64,000 bases of DNA from Flavobacterium sp. J27 (GCF_004303025.1 NZ_PJQW01000012.1:1-64000), one strand, 5' to 3'; positions 50,731 to 60,032 are shown, counted from the first letter of the stretch. The notes: generated from the letters alone by a model not told the origin. Numbers and translations are program-made.

Positions 50731-52197
50731 ATGAAAAAACTATATATTTCTCTTTTATTTTTAGCATTTACATTGGGTATAAATGCCCAAATAATAGTAA
50801 TTGACCCTGGTCATGGTTATGGATCAACTACCAGTAATAATCCAGATGGAAGAACCGCTACAGAAATTGAAACTGCTTTAGCTGTAGGTTTAAAAACACG
50901 AACTTTAATTCAAAATAATTGTAGTGCATTAACGGTACAAATGACCAGAACAACCAACATAAATGGATGGATTTCAGTAACACAAAGAGCACAAATGGCT
51001 AATAACTGGAATGCCGATCGATTAGTAAGTATTCATTGTAATGCTGGTGGTGGAACAGGAACTGAAACCTTCTATTGTACTTATGATGATAGCAATACAA
51101 CTCCCGACATTAATTTTTCAAAAAAAATACAAGCAGATATGGTTACCAATGGTTCTTTTAACAATAGGCGTTGTGTAGAAGATAATTCTTATTTGGCTTA
51201 TCATTTAGGTGTTTTAAGATATTCATCTGCAACTGCCTGTTTGAATGAAATTGGCTTTGTAGATAATACTACAGATGCTGCAAAATTAAACAGCAACACA
51301 TGGAGAGATAAATTTGCATTATCTTATTTTAACTCGTTAAAATCGAATTTAAATATTAGTTGTAACGCAACAGCTTCTCCTGGCAGTTTTACACTAACAG
51401 CAACTCCTGAATGTGTTAACAATTCGAGTCGTATTAATCTAACCTGGACAACATCTGCAAATGCTACTTCTTATGATATTTATCGAAATGGTTCGTTATA
51501 TGCTAGCAATATTACGGGAACTTCATTTTTAAACACTTATGTAACAAATGGAACAACATACACTTATTATATTAAAGCTAAAAACAGTACTGGTTCGATA
51601 AATAATTCTAATGGTACTTTAACTCGAACTGCCACTTGTATTCCGGGTTCATTTACTTTAACCACTACTGCGACCTGTAGTGGTTCTTCTAGTGCCATAA
51701 ATCTAACCTGGACAACTTCTTCTGGAGCAACTTCTTATGATATATATAGAAATGGTAATCTCTATGCTAGTGACGTTACTGGAAACTCTTTCTTAAATAC
51801 CTATCTCATTAATGCAGGATCAACCTATACTTATTACATGAAAGCTAAAAATAGTTCTGGCACTTTAAATAATTCTAATGGAACTCGTTCTGTAACAGCT
51901 ACAAGTTGCAGTAGAACAATAAATAATAATGATGTGTTATTAGCAAACAATGAGATTAAAGTGTATCCAAATCCTGCTGTCAATGAAGTAACACTTGAAT
52001 TGAATCAAATTAAAGGAAAAGGAATTATGATAAGCTTATTTGATATTTCTGGAAAACAAATACAAGAATTACAATTTCAGTCAAAAGAAGATTCTTTAAA
52101 TCAATCTATTGATATTTCTAAACTGAATAGCGGTATTTATTTTATGAAGATTACGGTTAATAATGAAGAACATATTAAAAAATTTATTAAGAATTAA
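50731..52197 (+). CDS. N-acetylmuramoyl-L-alanine amidase with two FN3-like repeats and T9SS sorting domain
   Basis: A 488-residue exported enzyme with a signal peptide (MKKLYISLLFLAFTLGINAQ). The Amidase_3 domain (about residues 21-205) has the zinc motif IDPGHGYG (H28), a Glu in the ATEIETAL region and VSIHCNA. Two near-identical FN3-like modules follow (INLTWTTSANATSYDIYRNG and INLTWTTSSGATSYDIYRNG). The C-terminal Por sorting domain is VYPNPAVNEVTLEL, then FDISGKQIQEL and LNSGIYFMKI. The sorting domain sends it through T9SS to the cell surface or medium, so it may attack other cells' peptidoglycan (inference). The start at 50731 replaces an upstream ATG lying inside the PD40 gene. Confidence 0.93.
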   Translation: MKKLYISLLFLAFTLGINAQIIVIDPGHGYGSTTSNNPDGRTATEIETALAVGLKTRTLIQNNCSALTVQMTRTTNINGWISVTQRAQMANNWNADRLVSIHCNAGGGTGTETFYCTYDDSNTTPDINFSKKIQADMVTNGSFNNRRCVEDNSYLAYHLGVLRYSSATACLNEIGFVDNTTDAAKLNSNTWRDKFALSYFNSLKSNLNISCNATASPGSFTLTATPECVNNSSRINLTWTTSANATSYDIYRNGSLYASNITGTSFLNTYVTNGTTYTYYIKAKNSTGSINNSNGTLTRTATCIPGSFTLTTTATCSGSSSAINLTWTTSSGATSYDIYRNGNLYASDVTGNSFLNTYLINAGSTYTYYMKAKNSSGTLNNSNGTRSVTATSCSRTINNNDVLLANNEIKVYPNPAVNEVTLELNQIKGKGIMISLFDISGKQIQELQFQSKEDSLNQSIDISKLNSGIYFMKITVNNEEHIKKFIKN

Positions 52198-52226
52198 AAA
52201 AAGGCGCTTTAAAAAGCGCCTTTTGT
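52197..52226. terminator. Bidirectional terminator
   Basis: AAAAGGCGCT and AGCGCCTTTT enclose TTAAAA. It serves the amidase (+) and the lactonase operon (-). Confidence 0.88.
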
Positions 52227-52252
52227 ATAACTATAAATTTGTGGTGCAACTT

Positions 52253-53413
52253 TTAAAATTTACAAAAATAAACAGGTTTATGAATATCTATCTTATTTTT
52301 GGTCTCTTGTAACAAACCCGTTTTTGGGTCTCTTGTATATACCACAATAGTATTAGAACCTTGATTAGCAACCAAAACGAAATCTTCTTTGTCAGAAAGT
52401 ATAAAATTCCTTGGACTTAACTCGGTTGGAATAGTTTGTATTTTTTCTAAAGTTATTCCATTATTGGTTTTTAAAACTACTAATTGATTGTCTTCTCCCC
52501 TAACCGAAACATACAAAAATTGATTATCATTACTTAACTTTATTTCAGCCGCAGAACCTAATCTTGTCTCTTTATCCGTTAAACTTATTACTTTATTGAG
52601 TTGTAATTTATGCTCTGAGTAATCAAATACAGCAACTTCATTGGTCAACTCAAAAACAACATATAAGGTGTTCCCTTCTTTATTAAAAACAATATGTCGA
52701 GGTCCTGAACCTAATGGCATTTTTGTAGAAATTGTTTCTTCAGGATATAATACAAACTCATTTTCGTCTTCAATAAATGGAATAATATCAATAGTATCAT
52801 TTCCTAAATCGGCCACAAAAAGGCTTTTTTCATTAGGATGAAAAACAACACAGTGAACATGAGCTTTTTCTTGTCTTTCTTTAGTTACACTATTCCCTTC
52901 ATGCTGAATTACTTTAGGATTGTTTATTATTTCACCCGTTTTAGTTATTGGATATACAGCTAAATTTCCACCCGAATAATTGCCCACAACTATTGCTTTT
53001 TCATTTGGACTAAAAGCAAGTGTACAAGGATCGTCTCCCAAACTTGGAACCGTAGAAATCTTTTGAAACAGTTGTTTTTCTTTATCATAAGAAAAAGTGT
53101 GTAGTAATCCTCCATTTTCACTCTGAATTTCACCTACACTAGCAAAAATGCTTTTAGAATCATTGCTGACTACGAAGGAAGGATTAAGCAAACTATCAAT
53201 TGTATATTTTAATACTACCTTTTGTTTATCTGGAAAAAAAGAAATCAAATTAATACCTTGAGAAAGAGAATCTGTATAAGTTCCTATTAAATAATTTTCA
53301 GAAATAATTTCAACTTCTTTTGATACAACATTACTTTCAGTTGTTTTTTCCTTTTTACAAGATACCAAGGCAAATAAAGCAATATAAATACTACTTACAA
53401 TTTTCTTATTCAT
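52253..53413 (-). CDS. Lactonase-family seven-bladed propeller lipoprotein
   Basis: A 386-residue protein of the 6-phosphogluconolactonase (Pgl, YbhE) propeller family with a lipoprotein signal (IYIALFALVSCKKEK). Blades show the family pattern DDPCTLAFSPNEKAIVVGNY, EKAHVHCVVFHPNEKSLFVA, GSGPRHIVFNKEGNTLYVVF and LSPRNFILSDKEDFVLVANQ. Since it is exported and lipid-anchored, cytosolic 6-phosphogluconolactonase activity is unlikely; a sugar-lactone hydrolase or binding role is more plausible. The ytxJ gene upstream overlaps its start by 4 bp. Confidence 0.88.
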   Translation of the reverse strand: MNKKIVSSIYIALFALVSCKKEKTTESNVVSKEVEIISENYLIGTYTDSLSQGINLISFFPDKQKVVLKYTIDSLLNPSFVVSNDSKSIFASVGEIQSENGGLLHTFSYDKEKQLFQKISTVPSLGDDPCTLAFSPNEKAIVVGNYSGGNLAVYPITKTGEIINNPKVIQHEGNSVTKERQEKAHVHCVVFHPNEKSLFVADLGNDTIDIIPFIEDENEFVLYPEETISTKMPLGSGPRHIVFNKEGNTLYVVFELTNEVAVFDYSEHKLQLNKVISLTDKETRLGSAAEIKLSNDNQFLYVSVRGEDNQLVVLKTNNGITLEKIQTIPTELSPRNFILSDKEDFVLVANQGSNTIVVYTRDPKTGLLQETKNKIDIHKPVYFCKF

Positions 53414-53808
53414 AATACAAATTGTTTTAATTCAGTCGCATCAATGGCATCGTGTGAAGCTGAATAAATAGTCTTTCCATTTCGAATAACCAAAATTTGA
53501 GGTGATTGATGCATAACATTATAACGAACAGCTATTTCATTAGATACCTCTCTGTAATTTAATAAGTCTAAAAGATACCAATCCATTTCGCTATCCGTAA
53601 AAGAATATGCTTCATCAAATCGTTTTAAAGCAAACCGACTAATACTACATCTTGTACTATGTTTAAATAGCACTATTGGTTTTTCAAAAGAAGCGGTATC
53701 AATTGCGTTTAATTCTTCTATATTGGTTAAAGTATAAAACTTCGGTTCTATATTAGATTCCTGATTTTCTTGGCTTGGAGTACCAAAAAGTTTATTTAAA
53801 AAACTCAT
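53410..53808 (-). CDS. ytxJ: Bacillithiol-system redox protein YtxJ
   Basis: A 132-residue thioredoxin-fold protein of the YtxJ family, which co-occurs with bacillithiol. The single active-site cysteine is C54 in FKHSTRCSISRFALKRF, and QILVIRNGKTIYSASHDAID is the cis-Pro/last-strand block. The ATG at 53808 gives MSFLNKLFG, the usual short amphipathic start; the upstream ATG at 53862 adds an unconserved stretch. It overlaps the lactonase start by 4 bp. It implies that the cell uses bacillithiol, although the biosynthetic genes are not here. Confidence 0.92.
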   Translation of the reverse strand: MSFLNKLFGTPSQENQESNIEPKFYTLTNIEELNAIDTASFEKPIVLFKHSTRCSISRFALKRFDEAYSFTDSEMDWYLLDLLNYREVSNEIAVRYNVMHQSPQILVIRNGKTIYSASHDAIDATELKQFVL

Positions 53809-53877
53809 CTTTTTATTTTTTACAAAGTTAGGAAAAGTATCATTGAAATACGAATAAAACAAAATTTAGAACAGATA

Positions 53878-54801
53878 CTATTTTTCTAAAACTGCTTTTT
53901 GCTTACTTAAAAATGCTACGTCTTCAAAGAGCTTATGTTCATTCATAAATTTAATTAATTGATTCAACCGATCTATATCCTTATATTTTAGATTCCATGA
54001 AAGTTTACGTAAACAAACGGAACATAAAGCATTAGGCCTCGAATCTCCTTCTGCCAAATTGTTAACCCCATTCATCAAACATTTTGCTTCAATACAATGA
54101 GCTAAAGAAAACATATGACTAATTTCATGGCTTGATGTTTTTATAATTCGCCTTAAACAAATAGGATACGTTTCTTTATTTAACCCATTTTCTGTATATC
54201 TAAAAATAGAAGATACTGCTGTCCTCTTATCATAACTAGCCAATCCAAAAACAAAATTCCATTTGGGATTTGGATACAAATCTTTTGCTGTTAAAGCCAT
54301 GAAGACTATCGCGTCCTTAGGCATTTTAGATGGTAAAAGAGAATGAATTATATAACTGGCATCAAATTGATGATTGCCATGGTGTATTCTTTGTTTATCA
54401 GATGGAATTTCCAATTCCGATATGGCCTCTAATTGAATGGTTTCTAAACCAAAAAACAATCGTATATAAGTTATATTCCAATCAATGATTTTCTTTTCCC
54501 AATCGGTAAAAATTCCTATGGGTTGAATGTATATTTTATTCTTGTTTTTTGTAGGCTTTACTATTTTTTTATTTTTAAAATACTGTTCAAATGATTGACC
54601 ATTTTCATCATGCACACTTAACCAATCTCCAGGTTGTGGATCGGGTAAAGGTAGATTTAAAAGATGTAATTCATCATAATTAGGCAATTTAAAAGATGAT
54701 GATGTTACAATTGTTTTATGCTTTATCTTATTTTGTTCATTATTCTTTTCTGTACAAGAAAAAAGAAAAAGGGAAAACAGTATATAAAAAAAGTACTTCA
54801 T
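53878..54801 (-). CDS. Archaemetzincin-family metalloprotease lipoprotein
   Basis: A 307-residue protein with a lipoprotein signal (ILFSLFLFSCTEKNN). The zinc motif HEISHMFSLAHC starts at H225, with E226 and ligands H229 and H235. C236, C241 (CLMNGVNNLAEGDSRP) and the pair C260/C263 (LCSVCLRKL) complete the archaemetzincin structural-zinc set and resemble vertebrate AMZ1/AMZ2 more than short archaeal AmzA. The usual Gly of HExxHxxG is Ser232. A 90-residue N-terminal extension precedes the protease fold. Its substrate is unknown; the lipid anchor places it in the envelope. Confidence 0.88.
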   Translation of the reverse strand: MKYFFYILFSLFLFSCTEKNNEQNKIKHKTIVTSSSFKLPNYDELHLLNLPLPDPQPGDWLSVHDENGQSFEQYFKNKKIVKPTKNKNKIYIQPIGIFTDWEKKIIDWNITYIRLFFGLETIQLEAISELEIPSDKQRIHHGNHQFDASYIIHSLLPSKMPKDAIVFMALTAKDLYPNPKWNFVFGLASYDKRTAVSSIFRYTENGLNKETYPICLRRIIKTSSHEISHMFSLAHCIEAKCLMNGVNNLAEGDSRPNALCSVCLRKLSWNLKYKDIDRLNQLIKFMNEHKLFEDVAFLSKQKAVLEK

Positions 54802-54914
54802 AATTTTTGCGTGTTACAGTCATTTTTGTAGTAAAAAAGACTTTTTGACTTGTTTTAAAGGTTTTTCTATGTAGTAAACATTCAAAAAGCAGTCATTTTG
54901 TCATAAAACAAACA

Positions 54915-54930
54915 TTGGAATACAAATTGA
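54915..54930 (+). promoter_or_regulatory. Sigma54-like -24/-12 element upstream of clpB
   Basis: TTGGAAT-N5-TTGAC places GG and GA 12 bp apart, as in -24/-12 promoters (TGGCAC-N5-TTGC) with two substitutions. It lies about 40 bp before the clpB ATG. Upstream, CAGTCATTTTTGTA (54817-54830) and CAGTCATTTTGTCA (54890-54903) form direct repeats that could bind an activator. No TAnnTTTG box is present. Confidence 0.4.
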
Positions 54931-54970
54931 CTACATCTGAATAAAACAACAATACTAGAAATAAAAAAAT

Positions 54971-57607
54971 ATGAATTTTAATAATTATACAATCAAATCA
55001 CAAGAAGCCATTCAACACGCACAACAAATTGCGCAAGGTTTAGGGCATCAACAAATAGAGAACGAACACATCTTTAAAGGTATTCTAGAAGTAGATGAAA
55101 ATGTAACTCCATTTCTACTAAAAAAACTTAATATAAACGTTGAATTATTTAAAAAAGTATTAGATAGCACTATTCAAAGTTTTGCAAAAGTATCTGGTGG
55201 AGATATTATGCTTTCTCGTGAAGCTGCCAACACATTAAGTGAAGCATCTATCATTGCTAAGAAAATGAACGATGAATTTGTATCTATAGAACACTTAATC
55301 TTAGCTATTTTCAAATCTAAAAGTAAAGTTGCCCAAATTTTAAAAGATCAAGGGGTAACCGAAAAAGAATTAGAAAGCGCTATTACAGAACTAAGAAAAG
55401 GAGAACGTGTTACTTCTGCTTCCGCTGAAGAAACATATAATGCCTTAAACAAATATGCTAAAAACTTATGTGAGTTAGCCAAAAATGGAAAATTAGATCC
55501 CGTTATTGGCAGAGATGAAGAAATTAGACGCGTATTACAAATTTTAACACGTAGAACAAAAAATAACCCAATGCTCATTGGTGAGCCTGGTGTAGGTAAA
55601 ACAGCCATAGCTGAAGGATTAGCACATCGTATTGTGGATGGAGATGTACCAGAAAATCTAAAAGATAAAATAATTTATTCTTTAGATATGGGTGCCTTAA
55701 TTGCTGGTGCAAAATATAAAGGAGAATTTGAAGAACGTTTAAAATCTGTGGTAAAAGAAGTAACTTCAGCAGAAGGAGATATCGTTCTTTTTATAGACGA
55801 AATTCACACTCTAGTAGGAGCTGGTGGTGGTGAAGGTGCGATGGATGCTGCCAATATTTTAAAACCAGCTTTAGCTCGTGGAGAATTAAGAGCTATTGGA
55901 GCAACTACATTAGATGAATACCAAAAATACTTTGAAAAAGATAAAGCCTTAGAACGTCGTTTTCAAAAAGTAAATGTAGATGAACCTGATACAGAAAGTG
56001 CCATTTCTATATTGAGAGGTATTAAAGAAAAATATGAAACACATCATAAAGTGCGTATAAAAGACGATGCTATCATTGCTGCAGTGGAATTATCACAACG
56101 TTACATTACCAATCGTTTTTTACCTGATAAAGCTATCGATTTAATGGATGAAGCAGCGTCAAAATTAAGAATGGAAATTAATTCTAAACCTGAAGAATTA
56201 GACGTATTAGATCGCAAAATAATGCAATTAGAAATTGAAATTGAAGCGATTAAAAGAGAAATAGAATATTCGTCGAACACTTATGAAAAAAACAGTAGTG
56301 TGAGACAAAATGATGAAATTAAATTAAAAAGTTTAGGTTTAGAATTAGCCAATTTAAAAGAAGAACGCAACGAAATTTTTGCTAAATGGAAGTCAGAAAA
56401 AGAAGTGGTAGATAATATTCAAACTATAAAACAAGAAATTGAAGATTATAAAGGAGAAGCAGAAAGAGCGGAAAGAGATGGTGATTATGGAAAAGTGGCT
56501 GAAATTCGTTATGGAAAAATTAAAGAAGCACAAGAAAAACTTGATACTTTACAAAAAGAATTAGAAGAAAATCAATCTGGCACTTCATTAATTAAAGAAG
56601 AAGTAACCCATGAAGATATTGCTGAAGTAGTAGCAAAATGGACAGGAATTCCTGTTACCAAAATGTTGCAAAGTGATAGAGAAAAATTATTGCATTTAGA
56701 AGATGAATTACACAAACGCGTGGTAGGCCAAGAAGAAGCAATTGAAGCTATCAGTGATGCTGTAAGACGAAGTCGCGCTGGTTTACAAGACACTAAAAAA
56801 CCTTTGGGTTCTTTCCTGTTTTTAGGAACAACAGGTGTTGGTAAAACCGAATTAGCCAAAGCATTAGCAGAATATCTTTTTGACGATGAAAATGCGATTA
56901 CTCGTATCGACATGAGTGAATATCAAGAACGTCACAGCGTAAGTCGCTTAGTAGGTGCACCTCCAGGTTATGTAGGCTATGATGAAGGCGGACAACTTAC
57001 AGAAGCGGTAAGAAGAAAGCCATATTCTGTTGTGTTATTAGATGAAATTGAAAAAGCACATCCAGATACTTTTAATATTTTATTACAAGTACTAGATGAA
57101 GGCCGTTTAACCGATAATAAAGGACGCTTAGCCGATTTTAAAAATACGATTATAATTATGACTTCAAATATGGGAAGTCATATTATACAAGAAAAGTTTG
57201 ACAACTTAAAAGGAAATATCGAAGCCGCTACAGAAGCAGCCAAAGTAGAAGTTTTAGGATTATTAAAACAAACGGTTAGACCAGAATTTATCAATAGAAT
57301 TGATGAAATAGTAATGTTTACACCTTTATCAGAAAATAATATTAGACAAATTGTAAGCTTACAATTAAAAAGCTTAACTAAAATGTTAGCGCATCAAAAT
57401 ATTACTATGGATGCTACACCAGAAGCTATCGATTATTTAGCAATGAAAGGATATGATGCTGAATTTGGTGCCAGACCTGTAAAAAGAGTCATCCAAAGAG
57501 AAGTTTTAAACCAACTCTCAAAAGAAATTTTAGCAGGACATGTTACCAACGATAGTGTTATCTTATTAGATAGTTTTGATGGAAAATTAGTTTTTAGAAA
57601 TCAATAA
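54971..57607 (+). CDS. clpB: ATP-dependent disaggregase ClpB
   Basis: An 878-residue hexameric chaperone that works with DnaK to extract proteins from aggregates. Its parts in order are the Clp_N double repeat (1-145), AAA1 with Walker A GEPGVGKT at 204-211 and Walker [16 protein letters not shown], the coiled-coil M domain (about 410-520), AAA2 with GTTGVGKT and [14 protein letters not shown], and the D2-small domain with [14 protein letters not shown]. The M domain distinguishes it from ClpA and ClpC. It is monocistronic, with a strong terminator. The upstream region lacks the usual promoter box and has heat-shock-like features. Confidence 0.98.
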   Translation: MNFNNYTIKSQEAIQHAQQIAQGLGHQQIENEHIFKGILEVDENVTPFLLKKLNINVELFKKVLDSTIQSFAKVSGGDIMLSREAANTLSEASIIAKKMNDEFVSIEHLILAIFKSKSKVAQILKDQGVTEKELESAITELRKGERVTSASAEETYNALNKYAKNLCELAKNGKLDPVIGRDEEIRRVLQILTRRTKNNPMLIGEPGVGKTAIAEGLAHRIVDGDVPENLKDKIIYSLDMGALIAGAKYKGEFEERLKSVVKEVTSAEGDIVLFIDEIHTLVGAGGGEGAMDAANILKPALARGELRAIGATTLDEYQKYFEKDKALERRFQKVNVDEPDTESAISILRGIKEKYETHHKVRIKDDAIIAAVELSQRYITNRFLPDKAIDLMDEAASKLRMEINSKPEELDVLDRKIMQLEIEIEAIKREIEYSSNTYEKNSSVRQNDEIKLKSLGLELANLKEERNEIFAKWKSEKEVVDNIQTIKQEIEDYKGEAERAERDGDYGKVAEIRYGKIKEAQEKLDTLQKELEENQSGTSLIKEEVTHEDIAEVVAKWTGIPVTKMLQSDREKLLHLEDELHKRVVGQEEAIEAISDAVRRSRAGLQDTKKPLGSFLFLGTTGVGKTELAKALAEYLFDDENAITRIDMSEYQERHSVSRLVGAPPGYVGYDEGGQLTEAVRRKPYSVVLLDEIEKAHPDTFNILLQVLDEGRLTDNKGRLADFKNTIIIMTSNMGSHIIQEKFDNLKGNIEAATEAAKVEVLGLLKQTVRPEFINRIDEIVMFTPLSENNIRQIVSLQLKSLTKMLAHQNITMDATPEAIDYLAMKGYDAEFGARPVKRVIQREVLNQLSKEILAGHVTNDSVILLDSFDGKLVFRNQ

Positions 57608-57654
57608 AAAAAGATAAAAAACAGAAGAGTTTTTAGTTAGATTGGTTAGTTAAT

Positions 57655-57692
57655 GAAAAGCACTTTACATTATAAAATGTAAGGTGCTTTTC
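57655..57692. terminator. Long hairpin terminator after clpB
   Basis: GAAAAGCAC (57655-57663) pairs with GTGCTTTTC (57684-57692), continued inward by TTTACATT/AATGTAAG (one G-T pair) around an ATAA loop: 17 bp of stem. Confidence 0.85.
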
Positions 57693-57808
57693 TTATATAA
57701 AGACAACTTTTCATCAGTAAATTAATATAACATAAAAATACCATCTGATTTTTATATCTTTGAAAACCTACTGGTTTCATTTGTAAAAAGCCTTTAAATT
57801 CAATAAAT

Positions 57809-57865
57809 GACAGCTAGGTGACACCTAAATGTCGTTATAAAGTAAGCATAGCGTCCATAGCTTTG
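57809..57865 (+). promoter_or_regulatory. Palindromic operator and promoter of the HTH-hydrolase gene
   Basis: TAGGTG-A-CACCTA at 57815-57827 is a perfect palindrome. It is extended by outer arms GACA (57809-57812) and TGTC (57830-57833) on the same centre. TAGCTTTG at 57858-57865 (TAnnTTTG) lies 21 bp before the ATG, so the palindrome sits just upstream of the -33 region. A second -7-like TATCTTTG is at 57755-57762. The HTH at the N-terminus of the encoded protein is a natural binder. Confidence 0.65.
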
Positions 57866-57886
57866 TACCAATAAAAAAACAATATT

Positions 57887-59641
57887 ATGGAAACACAAAC
57901 AATTTCAAAAAATTTGGTATACCAAAGAAAATTAAAAGGCTATACTCAAGAAGAATTATCAGAAAAAACACAAGTTACAGTTAGAACAATTCAAAGAATT
58001 GAAAAGGGCGAAGTTACCCCTCATTTACAGACGATAAAACTTTTGGCTATAGCTTTACATATTGAAGTAGAAGATTTAATTCCTTTAGAAAATCCAAAAG
58101 AAGAAAACATGCAAATAAAATGGCTCCTTTTACTGCATGGAACACCTATTCTTGGCTTAATACTACCTTTATGCAATATTTTATTCCCATTATTCTTATG
58201 GATTCACAAAAGAGAAGACAATACAATATATGATGTACAAGGAAGAAAAGTAATTAATTTTCAAATTAACATGACACTTTTATATATTCTTTCTTTTATA
58301 ACTTTATTAACTATTGAAGGCTGGGGATTCTTTTTCTTTATAGCCGTTATTCCTTTTAGTGTTATTATCTCATTTGTAAATATCTTAAAAACAATTACTT
58401 CCCAAACCTGTTACTACCCTTTATCTTTCCCTTTTTTAAAGATCAAAAAAACAACAAACATAATAGCAGTAATTAGTGGTTTATTATTTTTTGTTTTTCC
58501 TACGACAATGCATTCTCAAAACATTGAAAGATTAGATAATTCTACCGTTTCCAGTCAAGAATTAACTTCCAGAATTAATCAATTAATGCAGGCTGCAAAT
58601 GTAGAAGGCATGGCAATAACCATTTTTAATAACAATAAAAGTGTCTATCAAAAAACATTTGGATACAAAGAATCAGAAAAAAAACTCCCTTTAGAATCTA
58701 ATACAAATATATATGGTGCTTCTTTCAGTAAAGCCATTTTTAGTGTTCTTGTTATGAAACTTGTGGAAGAGAAACTAATCGATTTAGATACTCCTTTGGT
58801 ATCATATTTACCAAAAAAAATATATGAATACAAACCTCAAACAAGATGGCATGATGATTTTTCTTCTTTAAAGAAGGATAGTTTATATGAAAAAATTACA
58901 GCTCGAATGTGCTTATCACATACAACAGGTTTTGCTAATTACAGATGGTTTGAAAAAGACCAACAGTTACATGTTAATTTTGAACCTGGATCGCAATATA
59001 GTTATTCTGGTGAAGGCTTTATTTTTTTGCAAGTTGTTTTAGAGAAATTAACGGGTAAAGGATTAGAAGAATTAGCGCAGGAACTCATTTTTAAGCCTTT
59101 AAAAATGAGTCGTTCTAGTTATCATTGGAAAAAAGAATTTGAATCTGATTTTGCATATGGATATACCTCAGATGGCAAAAGAAACATCAAAGATACTGAT
59201 AATGAACCTCGCGGAGGCGGAACTTTAGAAACCACTGCTTCAGATTATACTCAATTTCTAACAGCAGTTTTACAACGCAAAATCTTAACACCTAGTTCTT
59301 GGAAAGAAATAATAAAACCACAAATAAGAATTAAATCACAAATGCAATTTGGAGAAGAATCGAAAATTGAAACAAATAAATACAATCATATAGCTTTAAG
59401 CTACGGTTTAGGATGGGGTGTTTTTCAAACACCTTACGGACCAGGAATGTTTAAAGAAGGTCATGGTGGTGGTTTTCAGCACTACTCTATTTTATTTCCA
59501 AAAGCAAAAATAGGAATTATGATAATGACAAATAGCGATAACAGCGAAAGTATCTTCAAAGAAATTTTAGAGATGAGCATAAAAGATACTTTTACACCAT
59601 ATGAATGGGAAAATTATATTCCCTATACCGAAAGAAAATAA
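57887..59641 (+). CDS. HTH-DUF4870-serine hydrolase (beta-lactamase fold) fusion
   Basis: A 584-residue protein in one uninterrupted frame. It starts with an XRE HTH (residues 9-63: QEELSEKTQVTVRTIQRIEK). Next is a DUF4870 membrane unit (75-185) with LPLCNILFPLFLWIHKREDN and VINFQI. A further helix at 187-209 is followed by what would be a signal-cleavage-like end. Last is a class-C beta-lactamase-fold domain (220-584) with S279-x2-K282 (GASFSKA), YSYSGEGF and EGHGGGF. DNA-binding and hydrolase parts are thus on opposite sides of the inner membrane, as in a one-component transmembrane regulator (inference). HTH-DUF4870 proteins without the hydrolase exist; the hydrolase may be a peptidase or esterase rather than a lactamase. 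Confidence 0.88.
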   Translation: METQTISKNLVYQRKLKGYTQEELSEKTQVTVRTIQRIEKGEVTPHLQTIKLLAIALHIEVEDLIPLENPKEENMQIKWLLLLHGTPILGLILPLCNILFPLFLWIHKREDNTIYDVQGRKVINFQINMTLLYILSFITLLTIEGWGFFFFIAVIPFSVIISFVNILKTITSQTCYYPLSFPFLKIKKTTNIIAVISGLLFFVFPTTMHSQNIERLDNSTVSSQELTSRINQLMQAANVEGMAITIFNNNKSVYQKTFGYKESEKKLPLESNTNIYGASFSKAIFSVLVMKLVEEKLIDLDTPLVSYLPKKIYEYKPQTRWHDDFSSLKKDSLYEKITARMCLSHTTGFANYRWFEKDQQLHVNFEPGSQYSYSGEGFIFLQVVLEKLTGKGLEELAQELIFKPLKMSRSSYHWKKEFESDFAYGYTSDGKRNIKDTDNEPRGGGTLETTASDYTQFLTAVLQRKILTPSSWKEIIKPQIRIKSQMQFGEESKIETNKYNHIALSYGLGWGVFQTPYGPGMFKEGHGGGFQHYSILFPKAKIGIMIMTNSDNSESIFKEILEMSIKDTFTPYEWENYIPYTERK

Positions 59642-59663
59642 AGAAAACTCATCTTTTTTAATA

Positions 59664-59705
59664 GAAAACCCAATTAACAAAAATTAATTGGGTTCTTTTT
59701 TTATA
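59664..59705. terminator. Terminator between the hydrolase and hpf genes
   Basis: AACCCAATTAA (59667-59677) pairs with TTAATTGGGTT (59684-59694) around a 6-nt loop, followed by CTTTTTTTT on the plus strand. Confidence 0.88.
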
Positions 59706-59717
59706 AAACAAAATATT

Positions 59718-60032
59718 TTAATGTTGATGCATTTTTTCAAAAGTACTTATTAAAAGACGTTTCATTTTTGTTACAGCACCAGAAAAAGCTTTTTCAATGG
59801 TATCTCCATGCTCGGTTACAACAATAGGTTCTTTTTTGGCTATTCTAACTTCAAGCAGGCATTTTTTATCATTTTTACTTACTTTATCGCTGTTCTCATC
59901 TTTAAAATGAACTTCTACCCTTGTAATTTTATCATCAAAATGAGCAAATTCTTCTCTTATTTCTGATGAATAAAAAGAAACTAATCTTTCGTTTCCTTCA
60001 ATGTTCTTGTCTGTATTAATTTGTATTTGCAT
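59718..60032 (-). CDS. hpf: Ribosome hibernation promoting factor (short HPF/RaiA)
   Basis: A 104-residue single-domain ribosome-binding protein. IQINTDKNIEGNERLVSFYS begins the beta-alpha fold, EFAHFDDKITRVEVHFKDEN follows, and ATKMKRLLIS-like AVTKMKRLLISTFEKM is the terminal basic helix that binds the 30S decoding region. It stabilises idle ribosomes in stationary phase or stress. It lacks the C-terminal dimerisation domain of long HPF. It has a long untranslated upstream region shared with the divergent HMA-AraC gene, including a symmetric promoter-like inverted repeat. Confidence 0.93.
   Translation of the reverse strand: MQIQINTDKNIEGNERLVSFYSSEIREEFAHFDDKITRVEVHFKDENSDKVSKNDKKCLLEVRIAKKEPIVVTEHGDTIEKAFSGAVTKMKRLLISTFEKMHQH

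Noticed and set aside
57887..59641. Frameshift or mis-join of an HTH-DUF4870 gene and a beta-lactamase gene
   Set aside because: The frame is continuous with normal codon use through the junction, and no stop, start box or terminator lies between the parts. It remains worth checking by read data.
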